From Asparagopsis taxiformis (Eukaryota; Rhodophyta; Florideophyceae; Bonnemaisoniales; Bonnemaisoniaceae), in NCBI GenBank assembly GCA_030407315.1, contig JALQPE010002705.1:1-64000 (forward strand): a stretch of 64,000 bases of DNA, given 5' to 3'. This document shows, one piece after another, positions 42,175-54,668 of the stretch. The first letter of the stretch is position 1, and every line of letters starts with the position of its first letter. Made by a program: the position numbers and the translations under genes. The notes beneath the pieces are model-generated. The model was not told where the DNA came from, made no database searches, and saw only the letters and a program-made list of their open reading frames with translations.

Positions 42175-43373
42175 TTTTGCAACGCGTAGGAAAGATCCAC
42201 CGTTGCCACCAGCCCTCCCAGAACCAAAGAGACTCGCCTGGACTATCTCTTGATTGTGGAATTGATGGTGGGTGGTGTACTGTCCTGCATATATTCCCTC
42301 GTGAGCTTCCTTTTTGTGCTTCTCCGTCGAGTGGGATGCCGGCTAATAGCGCCCCATTTATTCCCATTGAATATTCTCAAACGACATCATATTGGAGTAC
42401 TAATGAAGGATGGATTGTATATCTATCATCCAATTTCTACAGTCAGACTATCCCGCACTAAAATTGAACTGCTTACTGTTCTATCACGATGCCACGTAAC
42501 GAAAATGATCGTGCAGTGCAGTACGTATTAATGCACCGTTATGATTACGAGTTCAGGATCTTGCATTCATGGAAATGTGCACATTCAATCTAGCTCTATG
42601 TAAGTATATGTTGTAGAGCTAATTTCATGGATTCAGATGTTTCATATCAATATGGTGCTTGCTACGTGGAGCTTATTTCTATGTTTCATTATGAGGCATA
42701 CATTACTACACTCTTGCGCACCAGTGTAATCTGGAGGTGATGTTGTAGACTACTACGTGCATGGAAAATGCACTGCTCATAATATTTCTAATCTTCTACG
42801 GAACATTAGGAGTGTGTTTGGATATGGATGTAGCTATGGACCACAGAATGTAATGGTTCACCATACCCCGGCATCTCATTGATGACCAATTGGCTACTCA
42901 AAGGACCATACGTGCATCCACGGATCGCGTCGCGTCGCATGGCGCGGTTCGCATCGTGCCAGCCTGCCAGTGATTGCGTTCGTTCAATATCCACTTCTTT
43001 ATCTATTGCAAGACTGTTCATGTTTTAGTTTATGAATACACGCACAAACAGACACGTATGCGGGTTTGCAGTAACCTACGGTGCGGCCCGTCTTTTTATA
43101 AAACATGGTATGCGGTATTCCATACGGTAATGATGATTTGTAACCAATTAGCGTGGTGCGGATGGAGAGGACCACCACAAGCTTAGGCCTGGCAGCTGTA
43201 TCAGCCCGAATGAGAGTCCAAATTTTAGATATAGCACGTTCCCACTCACACGATTATTGAGAGGAAGATACGTTCTGTCGAGCTTTCACTCGGTGGTGCG
43301 TCGTCGGCCATATATGCATGAACTCATGATTCTACTGTGATTTATTAAATTAAAATATTTTGGAATTCTTTGT
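42175..43373. other. Intergenic region, no gene recognised
   Basis: Upstream of the protease-like gene and up to the Copia target site. I looked for terminal inverted repeats matching the region left of 35665 and found none by eye. Short ORFs here have no support. Confidence 0.45.
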
Positions 43374-43378
43374 TATTC

Positions 43379-43506
43379 TGATGTAAATGAGACGGGTATC
43401 AACCTAATGATCATTTACTCCGTCGGCGCTGTTGTCCAGTGCCGGTTTAAATACTAGTGTATGTTCCTACTGTAATTGTATGTATGATTAGTATGATCAT
43501 CCGATG
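43379..43506 (-). repeat. 3' LTR of Copia element 1
   Basis: Matches 48494-48621 over its whole length with few differences. On the coding strand it ends CATTTACATCA. The start copy here reads CATCGGATGATCA, against TGTCGGATGGTCA in the 5' LTR. A TGTCGGATGATCA copy sits 50 bp further inside the element (43544-43556). Confidence 0.85.
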
Positions 43507-43546
43507 ACGAAGTCTTTCGGAATCATGACGCGAAATATCGGATTGA

Positions 43547-46500
43547 TCATCCGACAGTCGCCGCGCGGCGTGATGGTGAAAGGCTGAGTAGTTGGACTTG
43601 TTGGCGGAATTGCGCCGGTTTGAGTGCTTTCGTTAGAACGTCTGCAGCGTTTTTGTTGGAGGGAATGTGTGTGACTATGATTTTTCCCTGTGCGATTTGT
43701 TCTTTGAGGTAGTGATATTTCACGTCTATGTGCTTAGATTTAGGCGTTGGGTGAGGAGTATTAGCGGTGGTAACTGCTCCTGCGTTGTCCATATATAGCA
43801 CTGTTGGTGTGGCCTCTGGATGTTGAAGGTCTGACAGTAGATTCCGTATACAGTTCACGTGTTGTGCCGTATGGTATCCTGCGACGTATTCGGCTGCCCA
43901 TGTGCTCGGAGCTACGAAGCGTTGACGTTTGGATTGCCACGCGATAGGCGATTTGTTGTACATTATGACTGTTCCTGAGGTGGAACGTCTTGTGTTTGTA
44001 CACGCCGCAAAGTCACTGTCTGAGTATGCTGTTAGTGTGGTGGTCAGAGTTGTGGAATAGGTGAGGCCGCGGTGTGGTGTCTCTTTGAGGTATCTCAATA
44101 CACGTAGTCCTGCCTGCCAGTGTAGTTTCTTGGGTTGATGGGAGAAACGTCCTAGATAGCCTGTTATGAAGGCAATATCGGGGCGCGTGGAATCTGCTAA
44201 GTATCTTAGACTTCCCACTAGGGAGCTGTAGTTGTATTGTTTCACGTCGAGACACTCATTAAGATGTGCCGTTGTATTGAGTATATCTGATGCGTTGGGT
44301 GTTGTTGCGGTTTTTGCTCCTGTGAGGCCAAAAGTTTCCAATAGCGTTGCGATGTATGCCGGCTGTGTTACTGTGATAGCTTGGTCCGTGCGTTCAATCT
44401 TCCATCCTAGGATGTGTCGCACAGGCCCTAAATCTTTGATGATGTACTTGGCCTGTAGTTGTTGTTTGGCGAGTTCTCGAAGCTTGGAGCAGTTTGACAC
44501 AACCAGAAAATCATCAATGGTGATGACGAAGAATACAAATTTTGTGTTGTCTAGTGTGGATCGTAGCAGGAAAGTGCAGCTTTCGCTGGTTAAGCGGGTG
44601 AAGTTATGGAGCTCTAGGTACTTGGACAGGCCACGTGTGAATGTGTTGCACGCTTGTTTGGCTCCATAGATGTTGCCCGTAATTTTACCGACATAGCCGG
44701 GATACTTGTAAGAGCCATCAAACCGTTGTGGTTGGTGTATGTAAAGTGGTGTGCTTTCGCCAAAGGCTTCATGTAGGAATGCAGATTCTATGTCCCAGTG
44801 ATGTGCATCATAGTCATGAGCGGCTGCTATGGCTAGTGCAGTGCGTATAGCATCGCGGTCGGCTACGGGAGAGGCAATGTTGTCTGGATCATAATGTTCG
44901 TGTGGACGTTGAAGGTCGCCGCGTAAGTTACATCTTGTCTTTCTTGTAATGGGGTTACCGTTTGCATCAGTCTTTGTTTTAAGTAACATTTTGACTGGTA
45001 ACAGTTTAGTATCGGGGGGAACTTGTGTTGACGGTATGTACGTGATTGTTCCTCTCTTTTCGAGGGAGTCAAGTTCGTGATTCCAGGAGACTGCCCATTC
45101 GGCGGCGTCGGGTGCTTTCCGGGCGTCTGACAGTGTTTTCGGAGTACTGAATGGAGTGTAATCGGGACTAGTATTGTTGCTCTGTATGTTGTTGTTCGCT
45201 GTATTGCATGTGACTACTGGGTCAGTATTGGGGTCATAGGTTTTGAAATCCTTGATACGGCATCTTCCTATTTTGTTTGTTTGTGGGTCGTACGTGTGAT
45301 AGTGTGTGGTGTCCAATCTTCCGATATAGTGGACAAGAGATGCTCGGGGTCGTAGTTTGTTGTTTGTGTGGCGATTGTGTATGTGGCCAAGTTGTCCGAA
45401 CTTTAGTAGTGTCGTGACATCAGGAATTGTGCCGTTCCACATTGTAATCGGGATCTTGTTATGAGCGCTATGCGGTGAATGATTGTGATAGTCTACTGCT
45501 GCGTGTAGAGCATAATCCCATAACGTTTCTGGAAGTCCAGAGGAGAGCAATAGGGATCGGATGGTGTTGAGTAGCGATCTATTGACCCGCTCAGCAAGGG
45601 CGTTCTCTTGTGGGGTATGGGGAATGGTAGGGTGTACTGTGATGTGTTCTTGGTGGTAAAATTGTTGCAAAGAGTGTGTGTGATACTCTTTAGCGTTGTC
45701 CATTGTTATGTCCGTGATTCGAATCGGTGTTAATGTATGGATTCTGGATATGTGACGTTGGATGTGCGCGGCAGCGGTGTTCTTGTTGGGAGACACGTGT
45801 ACATGGAGGTAGCGACTGTTTTCGTCCATGAATGTGTCGAAGTATCGATTGTGATGTATGGAGGGAGACTTGAAAGGACCACAGACGTCTGTGTGTAGGT
45901 GAGAGCCTAATGTGGCTGTTCTCGGGGAGGAATGAAAGGGGGCAGAATATTGTTTTCCCAGCGCGCAGCCCGTACAGGTAATATGCGGTGGTGAGTTTGT
46001 GAGGATGCGGGGTAATCCCCGTACTAGGCCTTTGAGTGCAAGTTTCTGTATGCGGGCTGGGTGTAAGTGTCCCAGTCGCAAATGCCATTCATGATATGCT
46101 CGAGTCAATTCTGTCTGTGGTTGTGTCGCTGGTGGCCTATGCGGGGTTTGGACTGTTACCCGCTTGCTAGATGATGTATTCGTATCGATTTCGGGTTGTT
46201 TGAAGGGTGGGAAGGGAGGGAGAGTGGGTGTTGGTGTACCTGAACGTGCTGTTGGTTTGTCGTGTGAGTTATTGGTCGTATTGGTATTGGTGTATGTTCG
46301 GGGAGGTGTAGGTGGCCTCTGCAGTGTTGGGTTGCTGGGGAGTGACGTGGTTTGTTTTGGTGTGTTCGGTGTATGGGGTTGTTGAGGGTCGGCCTGTATG
46401 AGTGGGTTGGAAAATGTTACACGCTTTGGTTTGGTATTGCTAGGTGTATATGAGGGAGGGGCTTGTGGTGTGGAGGTTTTGGATTTGTTTGAGCCTGATA

Positions 46501-48220
46501 AGCGGAAGGGTTGTGGTTTGGTAGTTTTTGGGTTGTATGCTGGTGGTGGAGCTGTCGGTGTCGTAGGTGTGCCGAGTTTGTTTTTTGCTTTTGTTACTTG
46601 TGTGGTTGGCTGTTGATGTGAGCGGGCTCCGTTGCATTGAGGTGGGTGCTGTGTTATGCGAGTAGTATTGTGAGGGGCTATGGGAAGATAGTATAGATTG
46701 TTGTGACAGGGGGCAACCGCGATGATCTGTGATTGATGGGGTGGTGGCTGCTGTTTTGTGATGTATGCAGCCCCTTTCTGAAAGAGAACATCATACGAGG
46801 AAGTGAGTTGACCTACGGACAAAAGGTTATGTTGTGCTGTCGGCATATTGACAGCATGTGGTATGCAAAGTGAAGTGTGCTGTGATATGGGGAGTTGTAT
46901 TGGTCCTTGGTGTGTGATGTCTGCCGGTATGCCCGCTGCAGTGATGGATGCAGAGGGAGACTCTATCATGGTGTGATGGCGGTGTTTGGTATGAGTTGGC
47001 GTGGCGCCAGAGTCGAGTAGATAGTAATCAGAACCATTGTTTATTTCTGTGTGGCATGGTGGTGAGGAATTGTGAAGCGGGGGAAGGTCAGCTATTGAGG
47101 GAGGACGGCTGGTGAATTGATGGAATGATGTGGTTTGATGTTGAGGAGGAGAGGCAGAGTGATGTGGATTAATGAGGGGGTGGATGGGGGAGGGATTGAG
47201 AGGGGTGGAGGGCAGTGTGAACGACGAGTCTAGGGTGTAATTGGAACGTATGGATTGTGTTGTGTCGGGATTTTGTGTGAGGAGGTGTTGTCTCGTGAAG
47301 CATTCGTTCGTGTTGTGTGTCTTACTACCATGTAGTGTGCACCACTTGCCGTTGTACCCCCTTGGTGGCGGCCTGTGTTTTCTCAGCGTGTATCGCTTGT
47401 GGTGGCGCGCTTTTGTTGGTGAGGTGGGTACTGGGTGATGGTATTGGCCATTAGGATGCCCAGGCAGTGGTTCCGTTGAGTACGTAGGAGATTGAGGTGC
47501 GTACAAATTGGGGTTTGGGTAAATGGGTGCCAGTTGGGTAGGGGGTTGCCTTGATGTGACGGCCGTTGCGTTCTCGTGTTCTATTAACATTGTGAACACT
47601 AGGTCCAGTGGTGGGCGCTGGCCGCGGTGAAAGTGATGGAAATTTGCCAGTTCTCGTAACAGTGATGCATACTCTGGTACATTGTATAGTCCATTTCAGA
47701 CAAATTGTACGGTTGTTTGTTCATCTTCTATATGTGGGAAGGATGTTTGTAGCATCAGCTCTCGAAGTTCGGTATGTTGCGTGATGTATTCTTGTATTGG
47801 CATGCCCGGGTTATACACCAGTTGGTAGGCTCGGCGGCGTAGATTTGCCTCCGAGTGTTGTGGGCTGACTGCACTTAGTTTCGTCTTGAGATGTTGGTAG
47901 AGAACCGCTGTCGGACTTTCGAGAAGCGAAGGACTTAGGCCACGGAGTATTTCAGGGGATATGTTGGGTAGGACGAGTAGCCTGGCTAAGGCTGTCTTTT
48001 GGAGGTGTGTCTTGTAATCTGTGGGGTTTGTTGGGGTAAGTGGAGGCGGGTCCTGTAGGTAAGGGGTGAGATCGTGAAGGGTGGCATGGCACTCGATAGT
48101 GCTGGACCATTGTAGAATGTTGTTGGCAGAGAGAGGTGGTATGTCAAAACGAGGAGGGAGTGTGGAAGGTGTTGAAGGTGCTGTAGGAGAGGGTAGGGGG
48201 GATGGTTCTGGATCGGGCAT
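43547..48220 (-). pseudogene. Copia gag-pol of element 1, interrupted by one in-frame TGA
   Basis: One frame runs from the first ATG (48218-48220) to a stop inside the LTR-like end, broken only by TGA at 47696-47698 after gag residue EQTTVQFV. The frame continues directly (NGLYNVPEY) into a region matching the unbroken gag of element 2. Domains in order: gag; a zinc-knuckle variant WCTLHGSKTHNTNEC; aspartic protease (LDSGAT); integrase zinc part (HEWHLRLGHLHP, CTGCALGK) and core (HTDVCGPF, DNAKEY, ENALAERVNRS); reverse transcriptase (KTRCNLRGD, DIESAFLHE, VITIDDFLVVS); RNase H (YSDSDFAACTNTRRSTSG, HIDVKYHYLKEQ). The RT box has Thr where Copia normally has Tyr (TIDD instead of YVDD). A recent nonsense mutation is most likely, and stop read-through is an alternative. 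Confidence 0.85.
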
Positions 48221-48476
48221 GGTGTTGTGACTCTCGTCGTGTTGTTCGATCAGTACTTGTGCGTATAGGTCTTCTGGTAATTGTTTGAGTTCTTGCTCTG
48301 CTGCCAACCGACGTGTTCTTGTGCGTGTGTAATGTAGGCGACGTACCGCACGTTCGGTGTGTGGTGTGGCGTTAATCTTGAAGTTGGTGATTCATGGCGA
48401 CGGTGTTAATTCGTGCGAGTCGCCGCGATCATTGATTTGTTGGTGGTGGGTGGGAGGAGAAAAATTTGCGCAGTGA

Positions 48477-48493
48477 GGTCTGGTACCATAACC
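48477..48493 (-). promoter_or_regulatory. Primer-binding site of element 1
   Basis: The first bases after the 5' LTR on the coding strand are GGTTATGGTACCAGACC. The GGTTATG start is complementary to the CATAACC of the initiator-Met tRNA anticodon arm, the half-tRNA priming known for Copia and Ty5. The match is weaker than in element 2. Confidence 0.6.
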
Positions 48494-48621
48494 TGATGTA
48501 AATGAGACGGGTATCAACCTAATGATCATTTACTCCGTCGGCGCTGTTGTCCAGTGCCGGTTTAAATACTAGTGTATGTTCCTACTGTAATTGTATGTAT
48601 GATTAGTATGACCATCCGACA
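48494..48621 (-). repeat. 5' LTR of Copia element 1
   Basis: 128 bp, beginning TGTCGGATGG and ending ACATCA on the coding strand. It contains AGTATTTAAACC, a possible TATA element. The TATTC target duplication follows immediately at 48622. Confidence 0.9.
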
Positions 48622-48626
48622 TATTC

Positions 48627-50191
48627 CCAACTCAGTTACGGCGCTGCCGTCAAGCCACGGTGCTTGCGATACTCACCAGCGCCGTGACAGCGTGCAGTGA
48701 TCTACTTCCGTAGACGATTTTCCACCGCTCGTTAACCTCTGATTTGACCACGTTTACCCTTCTGGTGTATTCGTTTGCTTTTGGAAACATCTACAGTACG
48801 TACGGGTGCTTGGCCTACGTACCGACTTCCGCTCATTCCTACAGTGGAACAATGAGTTTTTCCCTCCAAGCCATAGTAGGCAGTTCACAGCTTAGATTCT
48901 CCCTTGCCTGTCATCCTTGCGCGCTCGAGCGTGGATCCACTCTACCCACACCATACCACTCCATCCCATCCAGTCATGGTGCGCCAATAAATTCACGGAC
49001 ACATCCCTACCCACAGCTCCACTGCACCCCTACTCCGCGTTCATCCTGCCGTTCCGCCTCCCATGCACCCTCAGTTTCTCTGCCCATCAACAATTTAAAC
49101 GCATCATCATTCGTCTTTGTACAATTCCATCATCAATGTGTCATCAAACTTGACTGCACTACCTGCCTCCATCCAATTGCAATCCAACCCGTTACATTTC
49201 ACCCTCTCTCTGTAATGGCTCGCTCCAGCACACTTTCCCTGCCCGCTATGATTTCCTGCTTGCTCTCAGCAACGTTCGCTTCGATTTCCAGTTTTGGCCT
49301 CGAAACAGCCCCTTTCGTACGCTTCGGCCTCAGCAACTGTGACTTCCGCCCGGTTTCATTGGCGACGCTGGCAGTATTTCACATAGAGAGTACTGCTCTA
49401 CGCTGAATAGTGTTCAGCGGCGGGTAAAGGCGTGTGCGATGCGGAGAAGGAATGTGCGAATCCTTCACTTGATGGGACACAGGCTCCAGTAGGGATACAT
49501 CTTTCGCAGGTTCTGGCGATCCCCAACGTGAGCCACGTCGGCGTCCGATGCGCAGTAGCGGAATGATGAGGTTAACTGTAGCGCATTGTTGCGGATGATG
49601 CCGGACATGTACAATTGTCGTGAGCGCAGTAGACGATACGAAATAGGCTGAAGTATGGCAGGAAGGTGGAGCGCGGGCTCTTGACGACGTGTTTTCCATG
49701 GTTTAACCATTGTGTGATGGTTTCACCAAACAGCTTAGGGCATCTTTTTCTACAGATGGACAACAAATTCCTACGATAGTTTGTGTCAATCCTTTTCACC
49801 AGAGCCTATTACAACTCTCCATTGTCCATGATTGTGGATAAAGTGGATTTACCACCGGTGACTCGCAAGTTTCGCAGCAGGCGATGAGCTGAATGGACAA
49901 GAAACTGTACCATATCTTAATGTGTGATACGCTTCAAAGCGGAGCATGTAGCGAGGTCATCTATGTAGAAGTGGGTGACAACGAGAGGAAAGAAAACATG
50001 TCGCGTTGAGCTAAATGATATCCACGTCATCAATGCCGTGGCATGTTACAGTGTTGTAACAGGGGCGCCCTATTCCATCGAATAAATACTAAATTTTCTC
50101 TACGTGATCCCATCTACAATTATATTTACATACAACCGCACATCTTCTGTCTACGATCAAGCCAAGAACCATGCAGCTCATCGCTGTTGCT
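48627..50191. other. Region between the two Copia elements
   Basis: No gene could be supported. A plus-strand open frame at 48744-49406 is Ser/Thr/His/Pro-rich without motifs. Short minus-strand frames at 49.38-49.80 and 50.09-50.28 kb are also unassigned; the last could be the far part of whatever Copia element 2 interrupted. Confidence 0.4.
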
Positions 50192-50196
50192 CTGCC

Positions 50197-50298
50197 TGAC
50201 GAATAACTTACAGTATTTACAGCTAGTGAATCAGATTTAAACCTCAACCGCCGACCGGCATGAGACAATAAAGTCATCATCTCACGATCAACTCAACA
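50197..50298 (+). repeat. 5' LTR of Copia element 2
   Basis: 102 bp, TGACGAATAACTT to CAACTCAACA. It contains AATAAA (in GACAATAAAGTC), a likely polyadenylation signal. Confidence 0.97.
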
Positions 50299-50316
50299 GG
50301 TTATGAGCCCAGACGC
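50299..50316 (+). promoter_or_regulatory. Primer-binding site of element 2 (half-tRNA iMet)
   Basis: GGTTATGAGCCC directly follows the 5' LTR and is the exact complement of GGGCTCATAACC, the anticodon arm of initiator-Met tRNA as found, for example, in yeast. Priming by an internal tRNA fragment is known for Drosophila copia and yeast Ty5. Confidence 0.85.
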
Positions 50317-50513
50317 TTAACGTTTTTCCTCTCCAATCACCCGCCCCCCCCTCTCCGTTTACCCATCTCGGTTCCTAACAAACGGCGACGCATTCTCCCG
50401 CCTACACACCCCAGATCCGGCGACGCATCCTCCCGCCAACACACCTCAGATCGGTGACGTATCCTACCACCGACACTTCAGAACACACATTCTCCCATCA
50501 TCTTACATTTCCA

Positions 50514-53500
50514 ATGAATCCCGCCCCAGCCGTGCAGCACCAACTTGAAATCCCCTTACTCACACATGACAACTTTATACCTTGGCGTATCAGCGTAGAG
50601 CATTTTGCTCGCGCTCAAGACGTTCTTGGCTATCTCACCATTCCTATCCCGGATGAACTATCCCCAGAAGACCTCGCAACACCCAAGCCAAACACAACCA
50701 GGCACAACTGCTCGTCGTCACTACGCTATCCCCCGACATACTCAACTCTTTTACGGACACCGAGCTCACTGGACCACTACACATCCTCTATCACAAGCTC
50801 CACACCCGTATAAATGCACCAAATCCCGAACATACACCAGATAATCTTCGCAGGAAAGCACAATCTATCACATGGACCACCGGTATGACGGTTTCCGAAT
50901 ACATCGCTAAACATAAAGCGATCCGCACACTCATGCTGCGTGCAAACTACCCTCAGATCGAATCCGAACATACCACCCTGCAATTTATACTAGAGGGCTT
51001 AGAACAGCACCCGGACTGGACAGCTTTCCTTCAGACCATCCACACCCATAATGCTCTGAACCCACAAAACACACTCTCCATGGATCGCGTCATAAGCATG
51101 ATGATTAAATGTGCCGAGCTTTCCCAAGCTAGCAGACTCAGCACTCCTGTCCCTAATCCATCTTCATCATTCCCACGCTTCAACAGGCGCCAACAAAAAG
51201 CCAAATTCCATCATCGTGCCTCTCGATTCAACGCCAACAACTATTTCCCTCCCCCACAAGCTTACAAAGGACAATGGTGCACTGTACATGGTACGCCCAC
51301 GCACAATACTGCCGACTGTCGTCTACGACAATTCTACATGCGCCACAAGCCTTCCAACAACACACGCTCGCAGACCCCTGCACATGCTAAAATATCCCTT
51401 ACAGAGGATGAAGACATTACTTCCAATGTCAATCCCCTGTTCAACCATTCGGACGATCTCGAATCCGTAAGTTATCCTCATGAAACCCACTACTATCTGG
51501 ATTCCGGAGCTAACCCCTCCCATCTCGCTCTTCCTCCACCAGGAATGACTCCCAACAACTCAATCACCCACATCGCCGACGGTTCCTCGTTACCAATTAC
51601 CCACCGCGACGAACTCTCCATTCCAATCTCCGACTCTCTCACACTTCCACCACATACGGCCGTAGTCTCTCCTTCCATACGTTCCAACTTACTCTCCGTC
51701 AGTGAAATAACCAAGTCACATGACGTCTTATTCCAGGAAGATCAGGCCTACATAAAACGAAAGTCTGAACCCCCCGCGGACGACGAGATTCTCGTCACCA
51801 TCCCCAAGTCTACTAACCAATTATATAAATTGGTCACTCCCTCCCCACCCATTTCTACCAATTCACACTCCCTCACTGCGCGCGCATTTCCCCAGAAACC
51901 CAAAACAACGACGAAAACCACGTCAAAAACTTCAAAGAACCGCAATGCATCTACTCGACACCGCGTAAAGAAAAGATCAGCACCTCTTCACCGTATAGAA
52001 GTCATCAAACGCAAAAAGGCGACAACATCAAAAACCCCATCGTTCCCTCGCCGGCCACACAAAATGCACATTGACCTTCCTTCCACCATCCGTGATTATC
52101 ACGAATGGCATTTAAAAATGAATCATGTGCACCCCAAAAAGCTTCATTACATGGCCAAACACCGCCTCGTCGACAATTTACCAAAAACCCTACTACGCCC
52201 CCTCCAACCAAATTTACCTGCTCCGGCTGCGCAATTGGCAAACGTTCTGCCGCACCATTTCACCGCCGCACACGCACTGACTCCATTGGCAGCCATCTCC
52301 ACACAGATATATGCGGTCCTCTTCCTAACACCTCACTCCAAAACAACAGATTCTTCATCACATTTTTGGACGAAGGCAGTCGGTACCTTACCGTCCATTG
52401 CGCACCCACCAAATCTCTTGCCGCTGCAGCCCTAAAATCCCACGTTACAAACACACACCACCATAGTCCCCACCGCATCACAGACTTAACTTCCGACAAC
52501 GCCGGTGAATATTACAGCCGCGATATGCTACAGTTTTACAACGCTGAACTCATTAATACACATCCTACTGTGCCACATACACCACAAGAAAATTCGTTGG
52601 CTGAACGCATCAATCGCTCGCTCCTCGACACTGCCCGAACTAATCTTCTCACCTCTCGCTTACCCCTCTCACTCTGGGACTATGCCATATATGCGGCGAC
52701 CGACACACATAACCACTCACCACACAGTGCCACCGGCCAATTACCTGCTGCTCTATATCACAACTGCACACCACAAGTCGATACGTTCCTTCCCTTCGGC
52801 ATCCCAGGTTTTGTCCACAACAGAACACCACACAAGAAACTTGATCCTAGAGCTCGACTCGTCCATTACATCGGCCGATCAAGCTATACTCATTACCACT
52901 TCTTTGATCCCCACACCAACAAAACCGGTATTTGCCGAGCAAAAGACTTCACCATCTATAACCCTGCCACAGACCCCGTCAACACATCATATGCAATCAC
53001 AAACACCATTGATTCAAACCCACCTTTCACATTTCCCAAAACAGTCCAACAAGCACGTAGCGCACCGGACTCTTCCCTTTGGGAACTAGCCTGGAACAAT
53101 GAATTAGACAGCCTCGAGCGCCGTGACATACTTGAATACATCCCCAGATCAAAACTACCCCCAAACACCAAATTGCTTCCTGTCACCACCATACTCAAAG
53201 TCAAACACGACAGTAATGGTCGTCCAACTCTTCGAAAAGCACGCTGCACAATTCGCGGCGACCGGCAAATTGCCGGCACTCATTATGACCCTAAAGATAT
53301 CACAAGTCCCGTTGCCAACCGTGACTCTATCCGCACTGCATTGTCTCTAGCTGCCACACACGATTACAAGGTATACCATTGGGACCTTGAGTCTGCCTTT
53401 CTACATGAACGCCTGCCACCCAACATAGAAATCTATCTCCAACAGCCTTCCCGTTTTGACGGCTCCAAAAAGTATCCTGACCATGTTGCCAAACTGAAAG

Positions 53501-54624
53501 GCAACATGTATGGCAGCAAACAGGCCTGTAAAATATTCACCGACGGCCTTGCCTCTCACTTACAGAATATCGGCTTTACCCGCCTCTCCAGTGACTCATG
53601 CTCTTTCATACACCGTGACCCATCCGATGAGCAATCATTTGTACTCCTAGTGATCACCGTGGACGACTTCTTAGTCGTAACCAACTCCGACCATCTAGTT
53701 CAGAACGTCAAATCCGCTATCCAACACAAATACACCCTTAAAGACCTTGGCACCGTCGAACACATACTTGGTTGGAAAGTGACACACTCCAAAGAAGGCA
53801 TACTCATATCCCAACCAGCATACATTGACTCCCTCCTTGAACGTTTTCGACTCACTGAATCCAAAACATTCAACTCACCTATTGCCTCTGAACTAATATC
53901 GGCAGGAAACAACACAGATTCCCCGCTCGACACAACAAAATTTGACTACAAAGCACTCATTGGCTCCCTTCGCTATGTCACAGACTGTACTCGCCCCGAC
54001 ATTGCATTCATTGTCGGTTTCCTTGGGCGCTTCTCCAATGCACCAACTAATCACCACTGGAAAGCCGCACTAAGAGTTCTCCGATACCTCAAAAACACGC
54101 GACACACTGGTATCCTATACAAACGTGGATACTCATCCCCACTGACAGCCTATTCCGATGCAGACCATGCTGCATGTCCCACAACACGTCGATCAACTAC
54201 CGGATCCCTAATCCTTTACAACAATTCTCCCATTGCATGGCAATCTAAGCGACAAGACCACGTTGCCCCCTCTACACACCATGCCGAGTACGTCGCCAGT
54301 TTCCACACTTCCCAATTGGCCCTCACCTTATCCAACTTCCTCTCTGAAACTGGACATCCCACTGTATCTCCGGTCACCATTTACATAGACAACGCTGCAG
54401 CTATCACAACCACGAAAGCTACTTTTCCAACACCGAAATCTCGTCATATAGACATCAAGTACCATTGGCTTCGTGAGCAGTTTACCAACAAACTAATAGC
54501 TCCAACTCACATTCCCTCTAACTCCAACCCGGCAGACATACTTACGAAAGCCCTTAAACCGGCACAATTCATCAACAAGATAGGGCTCCTTCGCCTCACA
54601 TCGCCCACGCCGTGCGGCGACTGA
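50514..54624 (+). pseudogene. Copia gag-pol of element 2, two frame shifts
   Basis: Gag starts at ATG 50514 (MNPAPAVQHQLEIPLL). A shift near 50690 breaks it, and the frame resumes by 50885 and runs to about 52200. That part holds gag, the WCTVHGTPTHNTADC knuckle, protease (LDSGAN) and the integrase HEWHLKMNHVHP segment. A second shift near 52200 leads to the frame ending at 54624. That part has CSGCAIGK, HTDICGPL, the integrase core (SDNAGEYY, ENSLAERINRS), RT (KARCTIRGD, DLESAFLHE, VITVDDFLVVT) and RNase H (YSDADHAACPTTRRSTTGS, HIDIKYHWLREQ). The stop TGA is the first three bases of an LTR-start copy at 54622. The protein is 80% or more alike element 3 in many blocks. Small shifts with near-identical LTRs mean the element was probably already defective or damaged soon after insertion. 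Confidence 0.9.
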
Positions 54625-54668
54625 CGAATAACTTCTCCTTTTACACGCCGTGTCCAATATCAGGCTCC

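Larger units (their letters stand above)
43379..48621 (-). mobile_element. Copia-type LTR retrotransposon (element 1), full length
   Basis: Bounded by 128-bp LTRs and flanked by the 5-bp target duplication TATTC (43374-43378 and 48622-48626). Read on the minus strand: 5' LTR, primer-binding site, gag, protease, integrase, reverse transcriptase, RNase H, 3' LTR. That order defines the Copia (Pseudoviridae) group. Ends and duplication are intact, so the insertion is fairly young. One TGA interrupts the single gag-pol frame. Confidence 0.95.

Noticed and set aside
42175..43373. CACTA-starting terminus for the right end of the CACTA-type unit
   Set aside because: CACTA/CACTG words occur, but none pairs with a complementary end left of 35665.
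44232..44669. 145-codon plus-strand ORF
   Set aside because: Antisense to the reverse transcriptase of Copia element 1, whose protein is well conserved on the minus strand.
48744..49406. 220-codon plus-strand ORF between two Copia elements
   Set aside because: Ser/Thr/Pro/His-rich translation without domains; competing frames on the other strand look as plausible. No coding support.
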